Both the position numbers and the translations under genes were made by a program. The notes beneath the pieces are model-generated. The model was given only the letters and a program-made list of their open reading frames with translations, was not told the origin of the DNA and made no database searches. This document shows positions 36,880-45,559 of a stretch of DNA of 64,000 nt, in pieces. Each line of letters begins with the position of its first letter. Position 1 is the first letter of the stretch. Source of the stretch: a virus; IMG/VR virus record IMGVR_UViG_3300037222_000100, positions 1 to 64,000 of that record; one strand, given 5' to 3'.

Positions 36880-37594
36880 CGTGCTCCTTACCCTTGTCGT
36901 CGCCCTTGATCGTCGCCTTGAAGAGGGAGTTGCTGTGCTTGTGGTAGAGGACGACACCCTCCGGGTCCATGAAGCCCGGTGCTGCTCGCGACCCATCATC
37001 CTCCAAGGATGCGAGCGCTCCGATCACCGCATCCACCGCGAAGGTATCAGCTTCCGCCAGAACGGGCACAACATGACAACACTTTGGTCGAGGATTGACG
37101 ATCACCGTCTCGCCAAATCCGTTCGCCTCCTCGTACTCGCCCCACCGGGAGACGTTGAAGAGGCTAAAGCGCTTCTCGTCCAAGCCATATTTGCGCTGGA
37201 TGCCAGAGCCCCACCACTCACCGAAGTGAACGCCGACTCCGAGGCCAGCCGCTAGCTTGTGTGCGTTCTCGCGGACCCACTTGGCAAAGCCGAAGTTGTC
37301 CTGCTCCGGGCTGATGACTTGCTTGCGCGACTGCGCGTAGACATACACGGGGTCCCATCCATCGAAATGTCCTTCGAAGGGGGCCTTGTTCACGACGATG
37401 CCAGGACCGACGATCTCGTCCGCACCGTAGCCGTACAGAGATGTCTCGCTGACAACGACCGCCGAGTTGGTGCCGTCGATCTTCTCCGTGATCACGATGG
37501 GACGGAAGAGCCTGCTGATCTTCGGGAACTCAGTGAAGGATGCCTCCGGAACGAAAGACTCCTCCGGGACGCGCACATGTGCCAGTCCGGTCAT
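36872..37594 (-). CDS. RNA ligase (Rnl2-like nucleotidyltransferase)
   Basis: About 240 aa from ATG 37594, which overlaps the upstream stop (ATGA). TEKIDGTNSAVVV is ligase motif I with the catalytic Lys; HFGEWWGSG and PEGVVLYHK fit motifs III/IIIa and IV, and LFKATIKG fits motif V. The family seals 3'-OH/5'-P nicks in RNA, and in T4 repairs tRNAs cut by host defence nucleases. With the kinase at 7582 it could do the same here. Confidence 0.82.
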   Translation of the reverse strand: MTGLAHVRVPEESFVPEASFTEFPKISRLFRPIVITEKIDGTNSAVVVSETSLYGYGADEIVGPGIVVNKAPFEGHFDGWDPVYVYAQSRKQVISPEQDNFGFAKWVRENAHKLAAGLGVGVHFGEWWGSGIQRKYGLDEKRFSLFNVSRWGEYEEANGFGETVIVNPRPKCCHVVPVLAEADTFAVDAVIGALASLEDDGSRAAPGFMDPEGVVLYHKHSNSLFKATIKGDDKGKEHGA

Positions 37595-38112
37595 TCGCCT
37601 GCCTCCCAGGTCACGCCACACATACCCTCCTCGTCCTCAATCTGGAGGGTGTCGAGCAGAAGCCACTCAACTGCGATGCTTGCGGGCGTGACACAACTCT
37701 CTTCCTTCATGCGCTCCAGAACATCCTCTGGCGTTGGGTGCGCAGGTCCATCGCCTTCCGGCCAGATGTCATCCTCGCTCAGGACCACGGCCGGAAACTT
37801 GATCGCGAAGGTCCGTTCGTCAGGTACCCGACCCTCTACGCCCCGCGTCTCTAGCATGTCACGAAACGCTGCGACATGATCGGTGCTCTGATGGAGTCCG
37901 AAGGTATCCTCATCCTCCCCAAGCCCGATAGTCACCCGAGAGGGATCAGCGAGACGTTCAGTTGCCGTGATCAGCTTAGCCAGCACCGGACTGAGCTTCT
38001 TGATTCCCTCGTTCAGGAATCGACCGGCCTCCGGCTCGCATGACTCGCGCAACCTTGTGCGTGCCTCTCGCGCAAGCGCGAGGACATCGCCTCCTGCATC
38101 TTCGAGTGACAT
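37591..38112 (-). CDS. hypothetical protein, 173 aa
   Basis: MSLEDAGGDVLALAR start; helical N-terminus, acidic C-terminal part with CVTPASIAVEW. Coupled to the RNA ligase gene by ATGA overlap and starts 1 nt after the ClpP-like gene's stop. Family unknown. Confidence 0.6.
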   Translation of the reverse strand: MSLEDAGGDVLALAREARTRLRESCEPEAGRFLNEGIKKLSPVLAKLITATERLADPSRVTIGLGEDEDTFGLHQSTDHVAAFRDMLETRGVEGRVPDERTFAIKFPAVVLSEDDIWPEGDGPAHPTPEDVLERMKEESCVTPASIAVEWLLLDTLQIEDEEGMCGVTWEAGE

Positions 38113-38835
38113 CTACCGAACCTGGTCCACAAAACCAAGCTTGAGAGCGCTGTCGGCGCTCAGCCACCAGTCCTTACGGTTCCAGTTGCGCTTGATGAAT
38201 GCCTTCGTCGTTTTGTTGTTGATCGGCTGCGCACGCTCCGCAAAGATCGACAGGATGCGCTCGTGGAAGATGTCCACCAGCTTGATCCGGTCCTCGACCT
38301 CGCCGTAGGAACCAACGGCTCCGAATGACGCCTCGTGAATCAGGAGGATGGAGTTCTTTCCCATGATGCGGTTGTCCGCAGCCTGGAGGATGACTCCTGC
38401 CATCGATGCCGCCATGCCGAGAGTCACGATGTCGATCTCGTGTCCCTTCTGACGGAGGTCGCTGAGGAAATCGATGAGCGCGAAGCCCTCGACTACATCG
38501 CCTCCGGGAGAGTTGATCTGAATCTCGATGGCACAGCCAGGCGTCTGGCGTGTCCATGCGGTTAGCTGATCGATGCACGCCTTGACTGACGATTCACCGA
38601 CCGGCTGGTCGAACACGTAGACATGGTTGTGCGCGTTCTTTGCAAGCTCATCCTTCTCGACGCGCTGCTTTGCGCGGAGAACGATCTCCTGCTGCTCAGC
38701 CTCGGCTACCTGGACGCGTGTTTCAGCCTCGAAGAGCGTTGCCTGGGACTCTGCCGCCTGGGCCTCGGCCAAGAACTTCTTCTTCTCCTCCGCTGAGGGA
38801 GGACGACTTGTGGATGTTGCGGTGGAGCTTCCCAT
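38113..38835 (-). CDS. ClpP-like serine protease with coiled-coil N-terminus
   Basis: 240 aa. After a coiled-coil extension (about residues 15-68) comes the ClpP fold: IQINSPGGDVVEG, GMAASMAGVI with the catalytic Ser, and LIHEASFGAVGS with the catalytic His. In phages such proteases often mature capsid proteins; position away from the head genes leaves the substrate open. The extension might form the scaffold-like contact. Confidence 0.8.
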   Translation of the reverse strand: MGSSTATSTSRPPSAEEKKKFLAEAQAAESQATLFEAETRVQVAEAEQQEIVLRAKQRVEKDELAKNAHNHVYVFDQPVGESSVKACIDQLTAWTRQTPGCAIEIQINSPGGDVVEGFALIDFLSDLRQKGHEIDIVTLGMAASMAGVILQAADNRIMGKNSILLIHEASFGAVGSYGEVEDRIKLVDIFHERILSIFAERAQPINNKTTKAFIKRNWNRKDWWLSADSALKLGFVDQVR

Positions 38836-38938
38836 TCTCTTGCGCCTTCCTTTTCTCTTTCGGTGTTTGTCTACGGGTGCTGTGGCCGATTCTTTTGACT
38901 CCTCTGAAGGGGGCCAGCCAAGGAAACCAGTCTGACAT
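38723..38938 (-). CDS. possible small basic protein overlapping clpP, 71 aa
   Basis: ATG 38938 (MSDWFPWLAPFRG) is 7 nt after TGCTATAGT and runs in another frame over the first 113 nt of the protease gene. Basic middle, Gly-rich end. The promoter could instead serve the protease gene. Confidence 0.35.
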   Translation of the reverse strand: MSDWFPWLAPFRGVKRIGHSTRRQTPKEKRKAQENGKLHRNIHKSSSLSGGEEEVLGRGPGGRVPGNALRG

Positions 38939-38945
38939 GCTGCGC

Positions 38946-38954
38946 ACTATAGCA
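38946..38954 (-). promoter_or_regulatory. extended -10 promoter TGCTATAGT
   Basis: TGC-TATAGT upstream of 38938 and of the ClpP-like operon. Confidence 0.5.
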
Positions 38955-38972
38955 GCTACGCGTCGCGTCCCA

Positions 38973-39212
38973 TCATGCTAGCGATACCGTCTTCATATGC
39001 GAGCGCTCTTGCTCACGAGTGCTGCGATCAGCGGTCGCCTTCTCTTGTGCCGCATCGATAGCCTGCGTTTCGGTATCCTCTGAGCCATCGCCGACCTTGA
39101 TGCTCTGCGACCAGCGCTCGCCCGCGCGCGTAGAGACGAAGACGTAGTAGTTCCATCGTCTGTTCTCAAGCTCGTACAACTTGACCTCGTAACGCAGGTT
39201 GTCGAGGCTCAT
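38973..39212 (-). CDS. hypothetical protein, 79 aa
   Basis: MSLDNLRYEVKLYELE start; beta-rich first half with aromatic residues (RRWNYYVFVS) and charged helical end. Overlaps the upstream gene by 4 nt. Function unknown. Confidence 0.62.
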   Translation of the reverse strand: MSLDNLRYEVKLYELENRRWNYYVFVSTRAGERWSQSIKVGDGSEDTETQAIDAAQEKATADRSTREQERSHMKTVSLA

Positions 39213-39511
39213 GGCTTGAAGACCACCACACGATCATCAGGGTGCTTCGCGAGCTTCTTGTCGAGGCCGTCCCAACGGAAAGGCTGCTCGCGCGTCACGT
39301 AGAACGTCTCGCCGCGTGCAGTTGCGACTGCCTGCAAGGTATCCTCGCTCGCGGTGAAGTCGATGTCTCCGTACCAGACGGGACGACGATCCTTGTCGAA
39401 CAGACAAGCATTGAAGAAGCAACGATGGCCCTCCGGACATTGCTTCATGCCATTGATCATCCGACCGCTGTGTAGACCAGCTTCCTCTAGGTCCTGGTTG
39501 AGCGTGCTCAT
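39209..39511 (-). CDS. hypothetical protein, 100 aa
   Basis: MSTLNQDLEEAGLHS start, then CPEGHRCFFNAC and a beta-rich region (VWYGDIDFT, ETFYVT). May bind a metal through Cys/His. Overlaps the upstream gene by 4 nt. Confidence 0.62.
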   Translation of the reverse strand: MSTLNQDLEEAGLHSGRMINGMKQCPEGHRCFFNACLFDKDRRPVWYGDIDFTASEDTLQAVATARGETFYVTREQPFRWDGLDKKLAKHPDDRVVVFKP

Positions 39512-39681
39512 GATCCCGAGCCTCCATCCTTTCCACGCGGGTGGTTGATGGGCGGCTTGTCGAGCGCGATGGGGTTCGGAGGCAACGTACGATACGCGGG
39601 CGCGTAGTCGCGGTTGTCAAGGAAATGCTGCCACCCTGAGGAGTCTCGCCGGATGGGTTTTGCTGAAGTTTTCTTGGTCAC
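39508..39681 (-). CDS. hypothetical protein, 57 aa, GTG leaderless start
   Basis: GTG 39681 (MTKKTSAKPIRRDSS) lies 8 nt after TGCTACACT, which decides the start. Pro/Lys-rich, with a Gly-rich end. No family. Confidence 0.55.
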   Translation of the reverse strand: MTKKTSAKPIRRDSSGWQHFLDNRDYAPAYRTLPPNPIALDKPPINHPRGKDGGSGS

Positions 39682-39689
39682 CGCCGCGC

Positions 39690-39698
39690 AGTGTAGCA
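39690..39698 (-). promoter_or_regulatory. extended -10 promoter TGCTACACT
   Basis: TGC-TACACT ends 8 nt before GTG 39681; drives the leftward genes 39681-38973. Confidence 0.5.
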
Positions 39699-39706
39699 CG
39701 TCGAGA

Positions 39707-41416
39707 CTAGACTCCGCAAGCGCCGCCTTTGCATGCATCATCGCGATTGTCATCGAAGGTCACGCCGGTCATCCCAACAGCGTGCTCATATGGCACGGCC
39801 TCAAGTGGCTGGCCTGCACGCGTGCCGTCCGGGTAGCAGGTGATGCCACGCAGACGGGGCAGGTACTCCATCAGCGTCTCGCCGAACTGCTTGACCTCCT
39901 GCTCGTCCGTAATCGCGTACGGAAGATTGATCGTGCTAGCGATAGCGTGATCCACGTACCCCTGAAGGTCGGCCTGGAAGCGCAGGCGGCGCTCGACGTT
40001 GTAGCTCAACGAGTAAGCATCCTCGATCTGATCCGGATCGATGCCCTTCTCCTCGATCAGATGATGAGCGATAGGGTCGATGACGTACTGGAACTTCCAA
40101 CGCATGTCCGTATCGAGAAAGCGTCGTTTGTAAGCCACGCAGAAGAGGGGCTCACAACCCGTCGTGGTTTCACCGATGATCCCGATGGTGCCAGTCGGAG
40201 CGATGGCCCGTGTCTTGATCGGTCGGCTCAGGTTGTGCTTGTCAGCCCACTCTGCCGCCGTGTCAGTCGAGCCCGCATAAACCTCTAGCCATTCACGTAG
40301 CTCAGGTACCATCTCGTAGCGATACCCGCGCACGAGAAGCCACTCGTGTAGACCCATGAGCCCGAGGCCGAGGCGTCGGTTCTTCTCGCGCGTTACTCGG
40401 ACCTCATCGTGGGGGATGTCAGAGTAGACGGTCCCCGCGATGAGGAAAAGGGTTGCGAGTCGAACGATCTCTCGGAACTCATCGAGCGTCTCAACGCGAG
40501 CCATGTTGATCGAGCCGAGGTTACAGACATCGCTGTCATCCGCACTCGTGATCTCGGTGCAGGCGTTGCGCAGGTTCTCGCCCTCGTTCTCGCCGCAGTC
40601 GATGGAGAAGCCGGGCTCTCCGTGCGCGACCATGTGGGCCGTCGCCTTCCAGTAGACCTCGTGCGCTAGGTCGTGGCGAGGATGCCCATCGTCGCGGTAC
40701 GCCTCGAAGAATTCGTCATCCAAGATGACCGATATGTTGGTCATGTCGAGCGGAGCCATCACGTCCTGGTCTTTGCCTTCTTCGACGGCCTGGCGCTTCA
40801 TGTCCTTCACGTAGTCCGGCCAATCCTTCTCCACGATCCACGAGAAGATGTCCGGGTGGTTCCAGTGAAGCCCTGCCCAGATCGCGGCGCGTCGATTGCC
40901 TCCGCCGATGATCCTACGAGCAGCGTCGTTGACCATGTTGGCTGGCGTGAGCGGGCCGGTCGCTATGCCGCCCGTCTTGCGGATGCGCGTTCCGTATGGG
41001 CGCACGTCGGAGTACACCACGCCGATGCCTCCACCCGAGGAAAGAGCCATGCCGCACTTGGGCAGTAGCTCTTGGAACCATCCCTCGCGCGAGTCGCGGC
41101 AACGATAGAGGAAGCAGTTGTTGGTCTGGTGGTACTGGCGTCCAGCTTGTGCAAGCTTGCGGCCTCCAGGGATGACGATGCGTTCGGTGATCAGTTGGAC
41201 GAGACGCCGGAACTCCCAGTCGTGATCCGTGTAGCCAAGTGCGCCAAGTTCATGTCGCACAACGCGATAGGACGTGTCCGGCCAAATCTCTGTCGGCTCC
41301 CCATCCTCGTCCTTCCACGAGTACTTGTCGAGGTACTGCTTGTGAGCCCACTCGCTCATCATATCTGCATCTGCAAATTCAAAACCCGCCTCGGCGGGTA
41401 GTAATGCTGCCTCCAT
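39707..41416 (-). CDS. nrdJ: class II (adenosylcobalamin-dependent) ribonucleotide reductase
   Basis: 569 aa. NNCFLYRC and SDVCNLGSINMARV provide the conserved Cys residues of the barrel, APTGTIGIIGETTTGCEP is the typical phosphate loop, and CKGGACGV at the end holds the redox Cys pair. It turns ribonucleotides into deoxyribonucleotides without a small subunit. No NrdB-like gene is seen, which fits class II. It is the first leftward gene beside the divergent region. Confidence 0.87.
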   Translation of the reverse strand: MEAALLPAEAGFEFADADMMSEWAHKQYLDKYSWKDEDGEPTEIWPDTSYRVVRHELGALGYTDHDWEFRRLVQLITERIVIPGGRKLAQAGRQYHQTNNCFLYRCRDSREGWFQELLPKCGMALSSGGGIGVVYSDVRPYGTRIRKTGGIATGPLTPANMVNDAARRIIGGGNRRAAIWAGLHWNHPDIFSWIVEKDWPDYVKDMKRQAVEEGKDQDVMAPLDMTNISVILDDEFFEAYRDDGHPRHDLAHEVYWKATAHMVAHGEPGFSIDCGENEGENLRNACTEITSADDSDVCNLGSINMARVETLDEFREIVRLATLFLIAGTVYSDIPHDEVRVTREKNRRLGLGLMGLHEWLLVRGYRYEMVPELREWLEVYAGSTDTAAEWADKHNLSRPIKTRAIAPTGTIGIIGETTTGCEPLFCVAYKRRFLDTDMRWKFQYVIDPIAHHLIEEKGIDPDQIEDAYSLSYNVERRLRFQADLQGYVDHAIASTINLPYAITDEQEVKQFGETLMEYLPRLRGITCYPDGTRAGQPLEAVPYEHAVGMTGVTFDDNRDDACKGGACGV

Positions 41417-41713
41417 CTAGGTGCCTATCTGTCGTGATCCGGTGCCAGTTATCGTTCGCCCACCACGATAGCAACGTGGGTAGCTGGCCTGCTACCCCGG
41501 CACAAAAATCTGGAGGCAAGATCGGCCTGCTAATATCGCGCGCACGCCCGAAAACGCTTTGTATAGATAAGGACAGCAGCCTGAATTCCCATTGGTCCTC
41601 TCCCGAACTCGTGGCCCACCGCTCCACAAGACGGCCCTAGCTAGATTCTTCAGCCTGAACTAGGAAGACTCGCGATTCACGCGCGAAGCTAGGCTGCTAC
41701 ACTGTCGCTCGAA
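41417..41713. promoter_or_regulatory. divergent control region between leftward and rightward genes
   Basis: About 297 nt without a supported gene. Leftward TGCTATCGT (minus, near 41468) and rightward TGCTACACT (41695-41703) are -10 candidates; the latter has TTCACG 16 nt before the hexamer. No iterons or clear origin were seen. Confidence 0.5.
41695..41703 (+). promoter_or_regulatory. rightward promoter TGCTACACT
   Basis: Extended -10, with TTCACG at 16-nt spacing, 10 nt before ATG 41714. Confidence 0.5.
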
Positions 41714-42028
41714 ATGTCGCTAATCATGACGCAGAGATGTCTTTCGGCCGAGCCTTGGTTCGTGGTCGAGGTTCTATCTCAGTTGAAGGAGGGGGTCGTT
41801 TACAAGGTCTTGGTTCCCTACCCTGATGATCCGATAGATGAACTCACTTGCGAATGTCCAGGCTTCGTTTTTCGAGGGGCGTGCAGACATCAGGATGAGG
41901 TCTTTGAGACGTTGTGTCGATGGACCTCAGTCGAGGGACCGGAGGCACAGACCGTTGACCAGAGACGCAAACACATCTGTCCTCGATGCGGTGGCGAGAC
42001 AAAGAGTGAGGCCGAGTGGGTGCTATAG
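41714..42028 (+). CDS. SWIM-type zinc-finger protein, 104 aa
   Basis: CECPGFVFRGACRHQ matches the SWIM zinc finger CxC...CxH, and CPRCGG near the end is a zinc ribbon. SWIM domains bind DNA or proteins. It is the first gene of the replication block, with a near-leaderless start at 41714 (ATG 41726 is an alternative). Confidence 0.68.
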   Translation: MSLIMTQRCLSAEPWFVVEVLSQLKEGVVYKVLVPYPDDPIDELTCECPGFVFRGACRHQDEVFETLCRWTSVEGPEAQTVDQRRKHICPRCGGETKSEAEWVL

Positions 42029-42029
42029 T
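42021..42029 (+). promoter_or_regulatory. extended -10 promoter TGCTATAGT
   Basis: TGC-TATAGT ends 7 nt before ATG 42037. Confidence 0.52.
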
Positions 42030-42036
42030 CGCAGCC

Positions 42037-42669
42037 ATGGACCTCGACACGATCACCACCAAACTAGGCAAGGTTTACCGCACCAGCAAGGACTCCGAAA
42101 AGGAACTCAAGGTTGAGAGACAGGAGTTCTTCAAGGCTTGCACGGAGGCCGTCGAAACCGATTACACGCTAGCCCAGAAGACGATCAAAATCCCTCCTCA
42201 TGGACAGGGAGATGTCGAGGCGTACATAGCAAAGTGGTATCCGGGTTGGCAGATCATTACTGCCAAGGCCAAGACGGCAGTGATCGAGGAGGACCCGGCG
42301 TATCAGAAGTTCATCCATGTCAACCTCACGGACGGTCAGGTCTACAACCGCAACGTCACGCAAGCAACCGACTCCTTGGATGACGAGTTGCTTCAGGCGA
42401 AAGACCCAACCCTATGGAATCGCATCACTCGACCTTCGATGGCGCGGTTCAATTGTCTCCTGGAATTCGAGGAGTGGGCCGATGATGAGGTCATCAAAGG
42501 ACGAGTCAAGGATTTCCTCGCGACGCAAGAAGAGAAGCGCGAACTCATCTCCCTCGATGAGCTATCCGAGAAGGATATCGATGCGTTGGCTGAGTACGTC
42601 GTGCCTGGTCCTTTGTCGCTCAAGCTAGAACCCGTCCGCAAAGCAAAGCCGAGTGAGTTGGATGGCTAG
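42037..42669 (+). CDS. hypothetical protein, 210 aa
   Basis: MDLDTITTKLGKVYR start, set by the -10 element 7 nt upstream. Mixed alpha/beta with many charged residues; no motif recognised. Early position suggests a replication accessory. Confidence 0.65.
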   Translation: MDLDTITTKLGKVYRTSKDSEKELKVERQEFFKACTEAVETDYTLAQKTIKIPPHGQGDVEAYIAKWYPGWQIITAKAKTAVIEEDPAYQKFIHVNLTDGQVYNRNVTQATDSLDDELLQAKDPTLWNRITRPSMARFNCLLEFEEWADDEVIKGRVKDFLATQEEKRELISLDELSEKDIDALAEYVVPGPLSLKLEPVRKAKPSELDG

Positions 42670-42672
42670 CTT

Positions 42673-42966
42673 GTGCGCACCACTACCCGCACAAACTGGC
42701 GATTCAGCTTCACAATTTCGGACCTGGGCCGCTTCCTATGCAAGAGCCCGGTCACATTGCGAGGATGGGAGAGCCGGGGATTCATTGCGATCCCTCGCGA
42801 CTCTTCTGGAGATCGAAGACTCACCACCGACGACATCAGACACATCTCAGAGCACGCCTACGCCAATCGACGCATCAGCAAGCATCGAGCAGAGCTAGTC
42901 GCTGCTACGATGACGATGGTCGAGATGATCGAGCACGAAAACAACCGGAAAGCCAAACAACGATGA
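42673..42966 (+). CDS. MerR-like DNA-binding protein, 97 aa
   Basis: GTG 42673. DLGRFLCKSPVTLRGWESRG followed by LTTDDIRHI is a MerR/excisionase-type winged helix-turn-helix. It may control the replication operon. Ends in ATGA overlap with the next gene. Confidence 0.7.
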   Translation: MRTTTRTNWRFSFTISDLGRFLCKSPVTLRGWESRGFIAIPRDSSGDRRLTTDDIRHISEHAYANRRISKHRAELVAATMTMVEMIEHENNRKAKQR

Positions 42967-43196
42967 ACGACGAGCGAGCGATGAAGATTTTCAGTGACGG
43001 GACCCGCTTCGGCACGAAGGTCTACGTGGTGGACGGGAAGCATCTGGTCGAGGTCCCGTACGTACAGCGCGTCTCTTGGGAGTTGGATGTCGAGACGGGC
43101 CTCGCTACAGCTACGCTTACATGCGTCAAAGTCGAAACAGATGTCGAGGTCGAGGTCGAGGGTAAGCGCGTCATTCACAACGAGGTCAGCCGATGA
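42963..43196 (+). CDS. hypothetical protein, 77 aa
   Basis: MNDERAMKIFSDGTR start in ATGA overlap; beta-rich with alternating Val/Glu at the end (VETDVEVEVEGK). ATGA overlap also with the next gene. Function unknown. Confidence 0.62.
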   Translation: MNDERAMKIFSDGTRFGTKVYVVDGKHLVEVPYVQRVSWELDVETGLATATLTCVKVETDVEVEVEGKRVIHNEVSR

Positions 43197-43828
43197 AGAT
43201 CGCATTGCTAGGGGCACCGGGAGCAGGCAAGAGCACCTTTGCTACCAAGTTGGCCACCGCCCTTCGTGAGCAGAAAGGCGAGGTCAAACGACAGACGGTG
43301 AAGATCGTGGACAAGTACGTAGATCGTCTCATCAAGGACACGGGCTACGCCTACGGCATATTCGCTACCTATCCCCAGAACTTCCAAATCCTTTTTGAGC
43401 GCTGGAGTGCTGAACAACGAGCAGAAAACGCTGGGGCTGAGACGATCATCACCTGCGGCTCGTTGTACGAGACGGTCTTGTACACAGCGTTGCGGGTCAA
43501 CTCGAATGTCGCCCTCAAAGAGGACCAGGAGTTGATCGTACACGGGCGCGTAGCCATGGAAGCCCTTGGTATGATCGAGAAGGAGATCGCCGATCACGAC
43601 CTGCTCTTCTTCCTCCCGTACAGCGAGAAGACATTGGCTGTCAAGGGTCGCTCATATGACACGGTGATCAATGAGAAGATACCGGAGGTCGTCTCCGGAT
43701 ACTTCAAGAATCTCGTTGCGCTCGACGGAACTTCCAAGAAGAAAGTCAAGGATGCCCTCAGAACCATCGACGCTTATGCCGCGTGGGCGACCGAAGTCGC
43801 TTCCGCTGATGAGCAACCAGCAATTTGA
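43193..43828 (+). CDS. P-loop ATPase or nucleotide kinase-like, 211 aa
   Basis: LLGAPGAGKSTFATKLA is a Walker A motif at residue 5 and HDLLFFLPYSE a probable Walker B region. The arrangement recalls NadR/thymidylate-kinase-like small kinases. Possible role in nucleotide supply; family not certain. Confidence 0.68.
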   Translation: MKIALLGAPGAGKSTFATKLATALREQKGEVKRQTVKIVDKYVDRLIKDTGYAYGIFATYPQNFQILFERWSAEQRAENAGAETIITCGSLYETVLYTALRVNSNVALKEDQELIVHGRVAMEALGMIEKEIADHDLLFFLPYSEKTLAVKGRSYDTVINEKIPEVVSGYFKNLVALDGTSKKKVKDALRTIDAYAAWATEVASADEQPAI

Positions 43829-44600
43829 TGAAGTCGATACGCTGATTACAGCGTCTCCCACGAAGAAGAATGAATGCCCGACCTGCGGAGCCAAGGCCGT
43901 CGAAGTTGCTCCGGGCGTCACCCAATGGGCACCGAGTACCTACCGCCTCAACGGCGAGGAGCATCTCTGTAACTGTGAAGAACAGGAGACGCTGTTCCGA
44001 CACTACCTCCTAGCGCGCATCCCGCAGGAGTACATGACGCTCTCGTTGAAAGAGTACACGGGAGACAAGGCTGCTCTCAAGGTAGTGAAGAGCTACCTGG
44101 AGAACTGGTCCAACATGCGCAAGCATGGCCTGAGCCTGGGCTTCTATGGAGAGCAGGGCACAGGCAAGACCTTCCTCGCTACCTGGCTCGCGCGAGAGCT
44201 AATCAAGGCCGGTGAGTCTGTGTACTACGTCTACTTTCGCCAGGTCGTCAATACCTTTGAGCTACCGTACGAGGCGCGCAAGGATGTGGAGGATCGTCTA
44301 CGTGATTGCACCGTGCTAGTATTGGATGAGCTTACTCGACCGATCTCGGATGCGCAACGCGCGTTGTTCGGAGAGAAGTTCGAGGAGTTGATCCGGCACC
44401 GGAGCAACTACAACAAAGTCACGATGATCACAACGAACTTGACGCCGGATGAGCTTGGCAAGGTGTACCCGCGTACGTATTCCCTCTTGGCAGCCAAGGA
44501 GAAGCCCGTCAACGTCAATGGTGGCGACAAGCGTAGGGAAAGCATCGGAATGCTGAACATTGAACTAGCGGAGAACGGAGAGGTAAGGCCAATCACATGA
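43809..44600 (+). CDS. DnaC/IstB-like helicase loader ATPase
   Basis: 263 aa from ATG 43809. A zinc ribbon (CPTCG...CNCEE) precedes FYGEQGTGKTFLATWLA (Walker A) and VLVLDELTRP (Walker B), then a sensor I TTNLTPDEL. Such proteins load the replicative helicase, whose gene is 1 kb downstream. Confidence 0.78.
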   Translation: MSNQQFDEVDTLITASPTKKNECPTCGAKAVEVAPGVTQWAPSTYRLNGEEHLCNCEEQETLFRHYLLARIPQEYMTLSLKEYTGDKAALKVVKSYLENWSNMRKHGLSLGFYGEQGTGKTFLATWLARELIKAGESVYYVYFRQVVNTFELPYEARKDVEDRLRDCTVLVLDELTRPISDAQRALFGEKFEELIRHRSNYNKVTMITTNLTPDELGKVYPRTYSLLAAKEKPVNVNGGDKRRESIGMLNIELAENGEVRPIT

Positions 44601-44878
44601 GCACCAAGGACGAACGGATACAAGAACTGAGTGCCGACCTGGACCAGGCCGAAGGCGAAAAGGAGGAAGGCGACCTCGCGTTGGCTCAAGCTGAGGCGGA
44701 GATCGAGTGCTGGCAGGAGGAGGTTGATCGACGTGACGAGGACAACGAAGTCATGAAGGACCTCGCTCACGCGTCTATCAATTTCGCTTACGCGATACAC
44801 AAAGCCGCGAACCACGCTCTTCAGCGCGAGCTACTCGATGCCTTCGGAGTGGAGCTAGCCGATGTTGATGAGGGCTAA
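44597..44878 (+). CDS. coiled-coil protein, 93 aa
   Basis: MSTKDERIQELSADL; heptad-like acidic helix over most of its length. ATGA overlap with the loader gene. Function unknown. Confidence 0.6.
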   Translation: MSTKDERIQELSADLDQAEGEKEEGDLALAQAEAEIECWQEEVDRRDEDNEVMKDLAHASINFAYAIHKAANHALQRELLDAFGVELADVDEG

Positions 44879-45542
44879 GACTCATCGGCGCATCCTGGGC
44901 GAAGCCGCGCACGATCATCAGAAGCAACTGAACGGATGTCGCGCTGACCTCGCAACGCGGGATGCTCGCATTCGTGAGTACGTCAAGCTGGAGAGTAATC
45001 CTGAGGCCATCGCACGATGGACAAGTCCTGATGGCAAGCGTGTACTCAACGATCTTCAGTCGGCGCTGCGCCTGATCCAGGAATACCAGCGCTCGCTCTC
45101 TGTGGTCCTTGCTGCAGACCCTCACTATCGAGAAGCCGATGCTCTCTTGGAGCAATGGGGCATGAAGGGGGACCCGGCCAAAGTAGTGGCGGGCTTCCAG
45201 AACATCCAGACTCCGCCCTCCGTGATCGAGGTCAACGAGCGAGGCAAGGCGGTAAGTTCTCGTCGCGATGTGGTCACCGGAGCCTGCGAGCCTATCGTAC
45301 GCGCCCACGTTGGGAACGAGGAAGAGATCGAGAAGCGCACGCAGGGCGACGCCGCACTCTATGGTGACCAAGCCTACGGACAGGAGACTGCGACCCTCGT
45401 GGCCGAGCGCACGCCAGAGGGAGATCGTCTGTACTTCGTTCGCAAGGATGAGCAGGTCCCAGAGGACGTGCAGGCGGCGCGAGCTACGACCGCATGCGCT
45501 CCGGGTTCAGGGCAGGTCGAAGTTGACGATTCGCCCAAGTAG
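44862..45542 (+). CDS. hypothetical protein, 226 aa
   Basis: MLMRAKTHRRILGEA start overlapping the previous gene by 17 nt. Helical first half with coiled-coil character, more polar second half. No family recognised. Confidence 0.58.
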   Translation: MLMRAKTHRRILGEAAHDHQKQLNGCRADLATRDARIREYVKLESNPEAIARWTSPDGKRVLNDLQSALRLIQEYQRSLSVVLAADPHYREADALLEQWGMKGDPAKVVAGFQNIQTPPSVIEVNERGKAVSSRRDVVTGACEPIVRAHVGNEEEIEKRTQGDAALYGDQAYGQETATLVAERTPEGDRLYFVRKDEQVPEDVQAARATTACAPGSGQVEVDDSPK

Positions 45543-45544
45543 TC

Positions 45545-45553
45545 TGCTAGCGT
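45545..45553 (+). promoter_or_regulatory. extended -10 promoter TGCTAGCGT
   Basis: TGC-TAGCGT ends 6 nt before GTG 45560 of the helicase. Confidence 0.4.
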
Positions 45554-45559
45554 AGACTT

